In this document: one piece after another, positions 1-8,863 of the stretch
Position numbering within the stretch: position 1 is the first letter of the stretch
How the letters are laid out: every line of letters begins with the position of its first letter
Program-made: the position numbers and the translations under genes
Notes under the pieces: generated by a model
What the model was told of the DNA's origin: nothing
Database searches by the model: none
The model's input: only the letters and a program-made list of their open reading frames with translations
Source: Roseovarius sp. A-2
GTDB taxonomy: Bacteria; Pseudomonadota; Alphaproteobacteria; Rhodobacterales; Rhodobacteraceae
Assembly (NCBI RefSeq): GCF_002072155.1
Contig: NZ_BDIY01000007.1
Span: forward strand, 99,912-163,911
Direction of reading: 5' to 3'
Length of the DNA stretch: 64,000 bases

Positions 1-448
1 TGCCGGAACTACAGATAATACCGCAGGACAGAGCCTTGTTGTAGTTGCGGCGCAGGAACACCGGCAGCGTCAGCAAGCCAAGCGTCACAACGGTTGCGCC
101 AACAATTCCGGTCGATGCCCCCATAAGCACGCCAACAACGATGACCGAAACGCCCATTCCCCCGGGCAGCCGACCGAACATATGACCGGCAATATCAAGT
201 AGGTCTTCGGCCAATCGCGATTTTTCGAGCATCACCCCCATGAAGACGAACAACGGTGCCGCCATCAGTGTGTAGTTTGTGACCACCCCAAAGAATCGCG
301 CGGGCAACAGGTCAAACAGAAAGGATCCGAACCCAAGATATCCAAAGACAAACCCGGAAATCAGAAGCGATGTGGCGACCGGTACACCGACAAACAGCAG
401 GCCCAGAAATCCACCGGCCATCAACAGAGCAAATGTTTCATTTTCCAT
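1..448 (-). CDS. TRAP transporter large permease (DctM family), 3' end cut by window
   Basis: The reverse-strand reading frame opens at an ATG at 448 and runs off the left edge after about 149 codons. The visible part is very hydrophobic: an N-terminal helix ending in GGFLGLLFVGVPVA, then FVFMGVMLEKSRLAEDLL and HMFGRLPGGMGVSVIVVG. These are characteristic of the DctM/TRAP large membrane subunit, which forms the Na+-coupled transport channel. Its start overlaps the stop codon of the small permease gene by one base (TAATG), so the two are translationally coupled. With the two genes upstream it makes a complete TRAP transporter. The C-terminal two thirds lie outside the window. Family assignment is secure; the substrate is inferred from the binding protein. 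Confidence 0.9.
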   Translation of the reverse strand, partial: MENETFALLMAGGFLGLLFVGVPVATSLLISGFVFGYLGFGSFLFDLLPARFFGVVTNYTLMAAPLFVFMGVMLEKSRLAEDLLDIAGHMFGRLPGGMGVSVIVVGVLMGASTGIVGATVVTLGLLTLPVFLRRNYNKALSCGIICSSG

Positions 449-999
449 TAAGAATTACTCCCGGTGATGCGCGTGAAATACAAAATGCTGTGCGCAGCGG
501 CCTGAATCGCAAGTAATGTGAAGCCAAGAGGCACCATCGCCTTCAAAAGAAAGCGATGCGGCAATCCTCCGGGATCAGGAGACCCTTCCGATATGTCGTA
601 CGCCATTGATACAAAATTGAGCGAAAGCTTGACGGTGAGGACACAGAGAATGAACAAAGCAATTGAAGTAAACAGGTTGACAAAGTTCTGCGTTCGGGGG
701 GCGAACTTGTCATACAGCAAGTCGACCCGAACATGCCCGTGGTGGCGCATCGTGTAGGCACATCCGATCATCGCCACGGGTGCCAAAATGTGCCACTCCA
801 ATTCCTGCATGGAAACGGGGCCAATCGAAAAGAAGTACCGCAGCACGACGTTTGCAGAAACCAGCAATACCAAGGCAAGCACGAGAAACATCGCGATCCT
901 GCCGGACATCTCTACAATCCATTCTAATCCGCGGCCGAGGCGGCCAAGTGCGTCGGTGCCATAGGCGTTTGACGGGTTTATGTCGTCCGGATCATCCAT
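448..999 (-). CDS. TRAP transporter small permease (DctQ family)
   Basis: 183 residues with four predicted membrane helices, roughly residues 33-53, 67-85, 107-130 and 151-172, the layout of DctQ small permeases. The segment ELEWHILAPVAMIGCAYTMRHHGHVRVDLLY matches the family in placement of the conserved EWH and HVRVD residues. A TTGAGGA ribosome site lies just upstream of the ATG. It sits 86 nt after the binding-protein gene and overlaps the large-permease start, so order is binding protein, small permease, large permease. DctQ pairs with DctM in the inner membrane and is needed for uptake. Base composition is lower in GC than most of the window. Confidence 0.92.
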   Translation of the reverse strand: MDDPDDINPSNAYGTDALGRLGRGLEWIVEMSGRIAMFLVLALVLLVSANVVLRYFFSIGPVSMQELEWHILAPVAMIGCAYTMRHHGHVRVDLLYDKFAPRTQNFVNLFTSIALFILCVLTVKLSLNFVSMAYDISEGSPDPGGLPHRFLLKAMVPLGFTLLAIQAAAHSILYFTRITGSNS

Positions 1000-1085
1000 T
1001 TGCTATCCTCAAGATGGGCGTTCATGCAACAGACTGGACCCGGCCGGCAACCATCCAAAGCTGGCGCAGCCGGATCCGGTAGGAC

Positions 1086-2168
1086 CTACAAAATATTCCT
1101 GTAGTAGTTCCCTTCGCTTATTCCGGCCCAGCCTTCCCACTTCTTCTTGAAGTCGAAGAAGGCGTCGTGAACCTTCTTGACCGTTGGGTCGGCCGCAGCT
1201 TTTTCTTCGAGGACATCGAAAGTGATCTCGCGCATCCTGCTAACGATGTCATCGGGAAGTACATGCTGCTGCACACCCTCGTTGGTGACCAGATCTTCCA
1301 GGGCTTCGGCGTTGACGGCTTCGGACCAGGAATAGCTTTCCAATGTCGTTGCCTGTGCTGCAGCCCGAACAATCGCTTTCAAATCATCAGGCAGGCCTTC
1401 CCAGGCCTTTGCGTTGATCAGCAGTTCACCTGTGTTCTGCGGTTCGTGCCAGCCGGTGGTGTAATAGTGGCTGGCCGCGTTGTGCAAACCCATGCGGCGG
1501 TCTTGATAGGGGCCAACAAACTCTGCCGCATCAATGACGCCGCGCTCCAAAGCCGGGAAGATTTCCCCGCCGGGCAGCAGCTTTACGTTGACGCCAAGCT
1601 CGGCATAAACCCTGCCCGCCAGACCGGGGATACGCATTTTCAGACCCTTGTAGTCTTCAACGCTTGTAATCGGGTCGCGATACCAACCCGTCATCTGAAT
1701 GCCGGTGTTGTTCAACGGCATGGCGATCATGCCAAAGTCTTTATAGAGCTCGTTCCACAGATCAATTCCACCTCCGTGATACAACCACGCATTCTGCCCG
1801 GCAAAGTTCAGGCCGAACGGAACGGTTGTGAAATACTGGGCTGCAAAGCTTCTGCCCGCCCAGAAGTACGAATTGGCGGCGTTCATCTGGATTGTGCCGC
1901 TGCGCACCGCGTCGAATCCTTCCAGCGCCGGGATCAGCTCCCCCGCGGCGAAATGCTGAATCTCCATCCTTCCGCCAGACATATCCGATACGCGCTGCGC
2001 AAAATCGGCAGGACTACCGGGTCCTGCGGAATAGAAAGGCGCGCCCGGTCCGTACGCGTTTGTCATGCGCCAACGGACTTTGTCCTGAGCTCGTACAACT
2101 GACGGCGTGCTTACAGCGGCGGCAACACTGCCGACCAGGCCAGCTCTAAGTAGATTGCGTCGTTTCAT
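1086..2168 (-). CDS. TRAP transporter periplasmic binding protein, TakP-like (2-oxoacid/monocarboxylate)
   Basis: 360 residues with a twin-arginine type signal (MKRRNLLRAG, cleavage near VVRAQ at about residue 28). The mature protein has the features of the TakP subgroup of DctP proteins: MRIPGLAGRVYAELGV near residues 178-193, then LPGGEIFPALERGVIDAAEF and GWHEPQ, which in TakP form the arginine-based carboxylate site and the substrate/Na+ pocket. Full length for the family. A strong GGGAGGA ribosome site precedes the ATG. Known TakP binds pyruvate and other 2-oxo acids; lactate-binding relatives look alike, so monocarboxylate or 2-oxoacid uptake is inferred, not shown. It is the first gene of the operon, divergent from a GntR-family regulator. 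Confidence 0.9.
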   Translation of the reverse strand: MKRRNLLRAGLVGSVAAAVSTPSVVRAQDKVRWRMTNAYGPGAPFYSAGPGSPADFAQRVSDMSGGRMEIQHFAAGELIPALEGFDAVRSGTIQMNAANSYFWAGRSFAAQYFTTVPFGLNFAGQNAWLYHGGGIDLWNELYKDFGMIAMPLNNTGIQMTGWYRDPITSVEDYKGLKMRIPGLAGRVYAELGVNVKLLPGGEIFPALERGVIDAAEFVGPYQDRRMGLHNAASHYYTTGWHEPQNTGELLINAKAWEGLPDDLKAIVRAAAQATTLESYSWSEAVNAEALEDLVTNEGVQQHVLPDDIVSRMREITFDVLEEKAAADPTVKKVHDAFFDFKKKWEGWAGISEGNYYRNIL

Positions 2169-2241
2169 TATGTAGTCCTCCCAAGAGTCTAGCTCAAACG
2201 CACCCGTAAGAGCTTAGTATTTTTAGGCCAATAAAAAATTG

Positions 2242-2259
2242 GAATCAAATATTTGATTC
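2242..2259. promoter_or_regulatory. Perfect 18-bp palindrome, candidate operator of the TRAP operon
   Basis: GAATCAAATATTTGATTC is exactly its own reverse complement. It lies in the AT-rich 224-bp gap between the binding-protein gene and the divergent FCD-type regulator, about 73 bp upstream of the transporter start. GntR/FadR-type regulators bind as dimers to short palindromes in such divergent promoters. The link to this regulator is an inference. Confidence 0.55.
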
Positions 2260-2351
2260 TATTTCAGATCTTTCAATCCATCAGATAATTGTTTTTACGC
2301 ATAAAAAAGATTAGTGGGAATTTTAAAATTGACTTTTTATTTGTCTTATTA

Positions 2352-2370
2352 TACCAATTTATTAATGGTA
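2352..2370. promoter_or_regulatory. Second dyad next to the GntR-family gene
   Basis: TACCA, nine A/T bases, TGGTA: a 5-bp inverted repeat 23 bp upstream of the regulator ATG at 2393. It could be an autoregulatory site or part of the promoter of the regulator gene. The short arms make it weaker than the palindrome at 2242. Confidence 0.3.
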
Positions 2371-2392
2371 CATTTCAACAGATAGAGCCCAA

Positions 2393-3085
2393 ATGAAGAG
2401 AACTGAAGATGCTGAGACAGCACTGTGTCACATGATAGAGGCGATGGCTCCGGGTGAGCGCCTTCCGTCCGAACGTTCGCTCTGCGAAGACCTGAAAATC
2501 AGCCGCGGAACGCTTCGCGTGTTCCTTGAACGGCTGGAAGCAAGAAAGAAGGTCTGGCGCCATGTGGGGCGCGGCACATTTGCGGGCAGTCGCCCTTTGG
2601 AAACCAATCCGGGTCTTTCAGTGGTGGCGGATACAACCAGCCCACACGAGTTGTTGGAAATGCGGCTCATTTTCGAACCAAAAGTCGCACAACTGGCAGC
2701 CCTGCGGGCAAGCCGACAACAGATTTCCCAAATGTGGTACTGCGCAAAGAAAACAGGAATTGTGACGGACTCAAAGGCCTACGAGCTTTGGGATGCAACG
2801 TTGCACCGTACTATCGCGGAGGCCGCGCACAACAAACTGCTGCTTGATGTGTTTGACGCGATCAACGATGTCCGCAACAACACCGATTGGGGGCGCCTGC
2901 GTGACATGGTTGTCAGCACACCTGCCAGACAGCGTCAGTGGTGGATGCAGCACGAAGATCTCGTCGACGCAATCGCCGCTCGAAATGAAAGCAGAGCCGA
3001 AGAAGCAATGAGAAAGCACATTGAATCGGTTCAACTAATGATCCAGGGGGCCGCCAGAAACCAGCTGTCGCTTATGCCGGAATGA
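2393..3085 (+). CDS. GntR-family transcriptional regulator, FCD (FadR-type) domain
   Basis: 230 residues. Residues 1-65 form a winged helix-turn-helix (GERLPSERSLCEDLKISRGTLRVFLERLE, then a wing ending HVGRGTFAG). Residues about 85-220 are the all-helical FCD ligand domain, with the Asp/His residues that bind metal and carboxylate ligands in this family: DATLHRTIAEAAHN near 137-150 and two later histidines in QHEDLVDAI and RKHIES. It is transcribed divergently from the TRAP transporter, the usual arrangement for a carboxylate-sensing local repressor. The start follows a long AT-rich leader. Ligand unknown; a 2-oxoacid or lactate-like compound is a reasonable guess from the neighbour. Confidence 0.9.
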   Translation: MKRTEDAETALCHMIEAMAPGERLPSERSLCEDLKISRGTLRVFLERLEARKKVWRHVGRGTFAGSRPLETNPGLSVVADTTSPHELLEMRLIFEPKVAQLAALRASRQQISQMWYCAKKTGIVTDSKAYELWDATLHRTIAEAAHNKLLLDVFDAINDVRNNTDWGRLRDMVVSTPARQRQWWMQHEDLVDAIAARNESRAEEAMRKHIESVQLMIQGAARNQLSLMPE

Positions 3086-3126
3086 CTGGCACAAGGCTGG
3101 GCTTTCATTCACGGAGGCCTTGCTTG

Positions 3127-3371
3127 GGCCCTGTCGCAAATTTTGGAAAATTGCGGATTCGTGCGTGGCCCTGTACACAGTTATCCAGCGAGCGCCGTGA
3201 AACGCTGGAATGCGGTTTGGCCCGTCGCTTCGAATTGTCGCTTGTGGATCATGTGCGCGACTTCGATGCCTTCCAGTGTTGCAGAGGCTGAATTGAAGGA
3301 TTTGAAGCCCTTCATTTGTCGCGTCAGTTCTTTTGATGAACCGATGATCCTGCTTGATGATGTTGTTTAAA
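3127..3371 (-). mobile_element. IS6-family insertion sequence remnant (transposase C-terminus plus one end)
   Basis: On the reverse strand, residues reading NNIIKQDHRFIKR, a one-base frameshift near 3317, then MKGFKSFNSASATLEGIEV and a TAA at 3181-3183 match the C-terminus of IS6/IS26-type DDE transposases (the NNxxEQDHR block carries the catalytic Glu region; here the Glu position reads Lys). Just beyond the stop, 3127-3140 reads GGCCCTGTCGCAAA, very close to the IS6-group terminal repeat GGCACTGTTGCAAA. No matching opposite end is seen, so most of the element has been deleted. It is non-functional and marks past mobile activity beside the TRAP genes. Confidence 0.75.
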
Positions 3372-3692
3372 GCACTTCGGCAAAAACCTAAATCAGGGGA
3401 TTTCTACGCTCTGCTGGGGAAGTGTCCCCGGAGATGGTGTAGGACACACCCTAAAATTGAGCATCACTTGCTGCGAACAAAAATCGCCCCTCTCCTTCGA
3501 AGGGAGCGATTGACCTTTTGCTGCATGCGACGGAAAGGTGCTGTTGGCGGTTGTTTGCCAAACTTTGAGATCGGTGCTGACATGATCAATCCTCCCAAAC
3601 AGGATGAATCACAGATCAGCAGCTATGGGAATCCCTCGCGATTCAGCTTTTCAGTCGGATGCTTTAAAACAAGAATTATGGCTTGATTGAAC
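3372..3692. other. Non-coding stretch between IS remnant and tRNA, no gene recognised
   Basis: About 320 bp with no supportable gene. Short open frames here have no recognisable domain and no good ribosome site. A motif at 3419-3449 (paired GTGTCC and GGACAC segments) could be the end of another decayed insertion sequence, but I cannot assign it. Confidence 0.4.
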
Positions 3693-3769
3693 TGGCGGTC
3701 CCAGCAGGATTCGAACCTGCGACCTCACGCTTCGGAGGCGTGCACTCTATCCAGCTGAGCTATGGGACC
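3693..3769 (-). tRNA. tRNA-Arg, anticodon CCG
   Basis: Read on the reverse strand from 3769: acceptor GGTCCCA pairs with TGGGACC, then TA, D arm GCTC...GAGT, anticodon stem CACGC/GCGTG around loop CTCCGAA (anticodon CCG), five-base variable loop, T arm GCAGG TTCGAAT CCTGC, discriminator G and an encoded CCA at 3695-3693. All stems pair, so it is a complete 77-nt gene. It lies 122 bp from a truncated second copy of the same isoacceptor. Confidence 0.95.
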
Positions 3770-3890
3770 GCTGTGCGAGGCTTCTATCTTGTCCGGAAAC
3801 TAGGTGCAATAAGAGAGTTTTAGGACTGTTTTGCAGAAAATTCGATTATAGGTCGTTTTTATCTATTAAAATCAGATTATTAAAAATAGG

Positions 3891-3937
3891 CCTCTGCCTT
3901 CGGAGGGCAGCGCTCTATCCAGCTGAGCTATGGGTCC
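3891..3937 (-). pseudogene. Truncated tRNA-Arg(CCG), 5' 47 nt only
   Basis: Reverse strand from 3937: GGACCCA, TA, D arm GCTC/GAGC, anticodon stem CTGCC/GGCAG with loop CTCCGAA, then AGG. This corresponds to tRNA positions 1 through the first variable-loop bases. The T arm and 3' acceptor strand are absent; the sequence switches abruptly to an AT-rich stretch (3835-3890). The D arm is better paired than in the intact neighbour, so this may be the original host gene. It marks a recombination junction. Confidence 0.85.
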
Positions 3938-3984
3938 ACATGCGCGCGGTATTGCGGGGCCGACACGGCCCCGCAATCTTAAAA

Positions 3985-5205
<1,221 letters not shown>

Positions 5206-5206
5206 C

Positions 5207-5803
5207 TCAGCCCCCTCTCATCACGACGACACCGACAAGGCTGAAAAACGCGCTCAGCCCGATCGCCATCGCCACGAGCGACAATAGGATCACCCCCGCC
5301 GCCTTGAACATGCTGCCGAAGCGATGTGCGGCATCGACAAAGCCTATCAGTATGTAAATGCCCCAGACCGCCGCGACCATCACCACAAGCGCACCCAGTA
5401 CGGGCGCCACGTCTGCCAGAATCAACACCGCGAGTTGCACCATAAGCCGCAACACCTGCAACCATGTCAGCAGGACGAGGATATCGTTCATCGACGCGGG
5501 CGCACCGCCCAGACCCTGCCCCACGTAATGGAGTGTGATCACCGTGATCGCCAGGGCCCCGAACAGGAAAACCGCAAACAGAATCGGCGAATGGAAGGCC
5601 GGTGGCATCAACGCGGCCGACGGATCGCTCGGCGGGCTCAGTTGCAGCGACAGCGAATAGACAATGGCATTGAGGATCGACATCAGCGCAAGGGCTGTCC
5701 ACAACCACTGCCCCGGCAATTGCATCCCGATCAGCGCGCGCGCGGCCTCGCGCGGCTGGAACAGCGTCTGCCGCACCAGATCCTTGACGTGATCGCTTGT
5801 CAT
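5207..5803 (-). CDS. YIP1-family membrane protein in suf operon
   Basis: 198 residues from the ATG at 5803, which overlaps the upstream gene's stop as ATGA. About five hydrophobic helices (residues roughly 32-50, 71-92, 104-128, 132-158, 172-195) after a short soluble N-terminus MTSDHVKDLVRQTLFQPREAAR. This is the YIP1 pattern, a membrane family of unknown biochemical role in bacteria. Its tight embedding between sufD and sufS predicts co-expression with Fe-S cluster assembly, but no catalytic residues are visible. A longer upstream reading is possible but would overlap the neighbour extensively. Confidence 0.8.
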   Translation of the reverse strand: MTSDHVKDLVRQTLFQPREAARALIGMQLPGQWLWTALALMSILNAIVYSLSLQLSPPSDPSAALMPPAFHSPILFAVFLFGALAITVITLHYVGQGLGGAPASMNDILVLLTWLQVLRLMVQLAVLILADVAPVLGALVVMVAAVWGIYILIGFVDAAHRFGSMFKAAGVILLSLVAMAIGLSAFFSLVGVVVMRGG

Positions 5804-6285
5804 GCGCTGCTCCATTCCGCCTCTCGCAGTCCGGATAGCCAGAACCAGACGAAAACACCACACCAGATCAGCCCGACGCCCTGCAAACCGGGCCCGGGGC
5901 CGATGAACCCGGCCACCAGACCATGCAGCAGGATCAGCGGGCTTGCCGCCAGAAAGGCCCAAAACAGCGCCAACCGCGCGCCATAACCCGTACCTCGCCC
6001 GCCCATCAGCCGCGCGATCCCGTGGCTGATCAGCGCGATCGCATAGAGCAGCAGCGGTGCGATGAAGATCCACGCCATCAGAGCCCCGCCCAGAAGCGGG
6101 TTGAGATCCTGCCCGGTCAGATGCGCCTCGCGCGCCAGGCGCGGCCATTGCGCGACGAACACAACGACGCAGGCGGCGACCAGCATCACCAGCGCGCGAT
6201 CCTCGCGCGTGCCCATCTCCAGCAGGCGCCGCACCACCCGGCGCGGCCCGCAGTAGGTAGCGACAATGTCGCGCGTGACCGGCAT
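5800..6285 (-). CDS. YIP1-like membrane protein in suf operon
   Basis: 161 residues. Start overlaps the sufD stop (TGATG) and its own stop overlaps the next start (ATGA), so it is translated as part of the operon. A short cytoplasmic N-terminus (TREDRALVM) precedes four hydrophobic helices near residues 31-47, 65-90, 105-125 and 135-152. The layout resembles the neighbouring YIP1 protein, and the two may work as a pair. Function unknown. Confidence 0.8.
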   Translation of the reverse strand: MPVTRDIVATYCGPRRVVRRLLEMGTREDRALVMLVAACVVVFVAQWPRLAREAHLTGQDLNPLLGGALMAWIFIAPLLLYAIALISHGIARLMGGRGTGYGARLALFWAFLAASPLILLHGLVAGFIGPGPGLQGVGLIWCGVFVWFWLSGLREAEWSSA

Positions 6286-7574
6286 CAGCTGCGCCGCCGC
6301 TCCAGCCAGCTCGCAAGCCGCGTATTGATCTCGTCGCGCAGGCCCTCGTCCTCGATCTCCTCGACCGCTTCGGCGAGGAAGGACAGCGTCAGAAGGTCGG
6401 TGGCAATCGGTTTAGGAATTCCGCGCGCGCGCAAGTAGTAAAGCGCATCCTCGTCGATCGCGCCCGAGGTGGAGCCATGCGAGCAGGCCACATCATCGGC
6501 GTAGATTTCCAGTTCCGGCTTGGCCAGAAACTCGCTGTCCTCGTCAAGCAGAAGCGACTGGCTGATCTGGTAGCCGTCGGTCTTCTGCGCACCGGGTTTC
6601 ACCAGAATCTTGCCCTGAAACACGCCCACAGCACCGTTGCGCAGCACTTTCTTGAAAACCTGCCGACTCTCACAGCGCTCCGCGTCATGGGTGACAAACA
6701 CCGTGTCATCCTGATGGAAATCGCCGTCGCCCATGGCCGCGCCGGCGACATGCGCGATGGCGTCGTCACCGGTCAGCTCGATCACGCATTCGTTGCGCGT
6801 CATCACGCCATTGGCGGTCATGGTAAAGGATTTGAACACGCTCTGCGCGCCCAGCCGGGCAAAGACATGCGTCGCCGCGCGCCGCTCATGGTCGCGGCCT
6901 TGGGTGCGCAGGTGGTGAAAGGTCGCGCCATCGCCGACCTCGACCTCCATCACCTTGTTAAAGCGCGCCGCCGCCGGGCCGTCCTCCAGAACGGTCAGCT
7001 CCGCGCCCGGATCAAGCTTCACCAAGTGATGCAACATCGCATCGGAAGAGTCTGATTTATGGACATAAATCAGGTTGATCGGCTTGGCGGCCCTGCCCGT
7101 GACATGGATCAACATCCCGTCGCTTGCCAGCGCAGTGTTCAGCGCGGCGAGCGTGCGCGGCACCGGGGTCTGCCCGCGTTCCTCAAGCACGCCGTAAAGG
7201 TCGCGCGCCCAGTGAATGTCACGCTGCCCGGCCTCGCTCAGCCGCTCGACCCGCACGGCCTCCAGCGCCAGCTCGTCGCTCGCCTGCGGGTCGAACACGC
7301 CATCGACAAAGACGAGGCGGAGCCTGTCAACATCGCCGAACATCTCCGGCTCGTCCGAGTCGTCATACAACGCGGCCTGCGGCACGGCGGGCGCGGTCAG
7401 GCTGTCGGGGCGGGTGAACTTCCAATACTCGTGCCGCCGCTCGGGCAGGCCCAACGCCCGGACCCGCGCCAGCGCACCCTCACGCGCGGCGGTGATCCAG
7501 CCTGCGCCCTCGGGCAGGTGCACCCCCGCCAGACGGGCCTCGGTCACGGTCTCCTTCGCCTGCGCGACCGCCAT
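6285..7574 (-). CDS. sufD: Fe-S cluster assembly protein SufD
   Basis: 429 residues from the ATG at 7574, which overlaps the sufC stop as TGATG; a GTG three bases earlier is possible but less likely. SufD is the non-catalytic partner of SufB in the SufB-C2-D scaffold and helps iron acquisition. Recognisable blocks: an N-terminal RRHEYWKFTRPDSL, the beta-helix core with GVFQGKILVKPGAQKTDGYQ, and the C-terminal EIYADDVACSHGSTSG that carries the conserved Cys-Ser-His. Position between sufC and two YIP1-like genes is seen in Rhodobacterales suf operons. Confidence 0.97.
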   Translation of the reverse strand: MAVAQAKETVTEARLAGVHLPEGAGWITAAREGALARVRALGLPERRHEYWKFTRPDSLTAPAVPQAALYDDSDEPEMFGDVDRLRLVFVDGVFDPQASDELALEAVRVERLSEAGQRDIHWARDLYGVLEERGQTPVPRTLAALNTALASDGMLIHVTGRAAKPINLIYVHKSDSSDAMLHHLVKLDPGAELTVLEDGPAAARFNKVMEVEVGDGATFHHLRTQGRDHERRAATHVFARLGAQSVFKSFTMTANGVMTRNECVIELTGDDAIAHVAGAAMGDGDFHQDDTVFVTHDAERCESRQVFKKVLRNGAVGVFQGKILVKPGAQKTDGYQISQSLLLDEDSEFLAKPELEIYADDVACSHGSTSGAIDEDALYYLRARGIPKPIATDLLTLSFLAEAVEEIEDEGLRDEINTRLASWLERRRS

Positions 7575-8329
7575 CACGCCACCTCCGATTTCAGGTCTTC
7601 ATAACCGTTCTTCTCGACTTCGAGCGCCAGTTCCGGCCCGCCCGTCTTGATGATCCGGCCCTCGGACATGATATGCACTACGTCCGGCTTGATGTGATCC
7701 AACAGGCGCTGATAGTGGGTGATCACCAGAAACCCACGCCCGTCCTGCCGCAGCGCGTTCACACCGTCGGCCACCAGCTTCATCGCATCCACATCAAGGC
7801 CCGAATCGGTCTCGTCGAGAATGCACATCTTGGGGGCCAGCATCGCCATTTGCAGGATCTCGTTGCGCTTTTTCTCGCCGCCGGAAAAGCCTACATTGAC
7901 CGGTCGCTTGAGCATGTCGGCGTCGATCTTGAGCGTCTTGGCTTTCTCGCGCACCTCCTTGAGGAAATCTGCGGCGCTCATTTCCTCTTCGCCGCGCGCT
8001 TTGCGCTGCGCGTTCACCGCCGTGCGCAGAAAGGTCAAGTTGCCCACACCGGGGATCTCAACTGGATATTGGAACGCCAGAAAGAGCCCCTGCGCCGCGC
8101 GCTCTTCGGGTTCCAGATCGAGCAGATCCACACCGTCCAGCGTGGCTGAGCCTTGGGTAACCTTGTAACCGTCGCGCCCCGACAACACGTAGCTCAGCGT
8201 CGACTTGCCAGAGCCGTTCGGCCCCATGATCGCATGCACCTTGCCGGCCTCGACGGTCAGGTCGACACCTTTCAGGATGGTCTTGTCCTCGTCTTCAAGA
8301 TCGACGTGCAGATTCTTGATTTCCAACAT
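7574..8329 (-). CDS. sufC: Fe-S assembly ATPase SufC
   Basis: 251 residues, normal length. ABC-type ATPase that drives the SufBCD scaffold. Walker A GPNGSGKST near residue 36-44, Q-loop FQYP, the SufC-type signature GFSGGEKKRNE, Walker B CILDETDSGLD and the switch His in VITHYQ. It is preceded by a truncated methyltransferase gene 32 nt upstream and is coupled to sufD downstream. Confidence 0.98.
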   Translation of the reverse strand: MLEIKNLHVDLEDEDKTILKGVDLTVEAGKVHAIMGPNGSGKSTLSYVLSGRDGYKVTQGSATLDGVDLLDLEPEERAAQGLFLAFQYPVEIPGVGNLTFLRTAVNAQRKARGEEEMSAADFLKEVREKAKTLKIDADMLKRPVNVGFSGGEKKRNEILQMAMLAPKMCILDETDSGLDVDAMKLVADGVNALRQDGRGFLVITHYQRLLDHIKPDVVHIMSEGRIIKTGGPELALEVEKNGYEDLKSEVA

Positions 8330-8361
8330 TTTATTATGTCCTTCCTAGTGTCCTCGCAGCG

Positions 8362-8586
8362 TCATGGCCGCTGCATCATCTCAATCGTCGTCAACAGAAT
8401 CTCGGGCCGCAGCAGCGTCGGCACCACCACGGTTGACCCGCCAGAACCGTATTCGAGGACCACCTCCGCCCCGGCACAGGCCTCGCGCAGATGCGCCGCC
8501 TTCGCCTCGGGCAGGGTCAATCCGGGCCGGATGATCGCCTCCACGTGGCCCATGTCAGTGCCGCGCATCCGCGCGCGCCCGGTCAA
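8362..8586 (-). pseudogene. Truncated class I SAM-methyltransferase gene in suf operon
   Basis: A 74-codon frame whose residues HLREACAGAEVVLEYGSGGSTVV match the N-terminus and SAM-binding motif I of a methyltransferase family that Rhodobacterales often keep between sufB and sufC. The similarity stops after about residue 54; the last 20 codons (PTLLRPEILLTTIEMMQRP) look out of frame or unrelated and a TGA follows. All later methyltransferase motifs are missing before sufC begins. I read it as a deletion remnant. A short expressed peptide cannot be excluded since the frame is still open and overlaps the gene upstream. Confidence 0.65.
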
Positions 8587-8863
8587 TCATCCGCACCATC
8601 GCCACGGTCAGCACACTCCAGCACAGGAACAGGCCCAGCCCGATGCCAAGTTCGACCGTCTCGGCCCGCCCTGCGGCGATCATCCCGTTCTCCACGCATT
8701 CCGCAACGATCTCGTCATGGCCGAGCGCCAACAGGAAGATCGTGAAATGCCCGAGGATCAACAGCCCAAGCCGCCGCCCCTCCTGCCGCAATCGCGGCGG
8801 AAACCGCGTCAGCCACGCGATGGCAAGCCGCTGCGGCCCCTTGATAGTGCCCTGCCCGGCCAT
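8555..8863 (-). CDS. Small membrane protein in suf operon
   Basis: 102 residues, start overlapping the sufB stop as TGATG. A basic N-terminus (GPQRLAIAWLTRFPPRLRQEGRR) is followed by two hydrophobic helices near residues 32-48 and 71-92. No recognised domain. Its end overlaps the truncated methyltransferase by 32 nt. Position suggests it is an accessory operon gene of the suf cluster; function unknown. Confidence 0.7.
   Translation of the reverse strand: MAGQGTIKGPQRLAIAWLTRFPPRLRQEGRRLGLLILGHFTIFLLALGHDEIVAECVENGMIAAGRAETVELGIGLGLFLCWSVLTVAMVRMIDRARADARH

Noticed and set aside
3419..3449. Possible end of a second insertion sequence (GTGTCC / GGACAC pair)
   Set aside because: Too short and no transposase frame nearby; could be chance.
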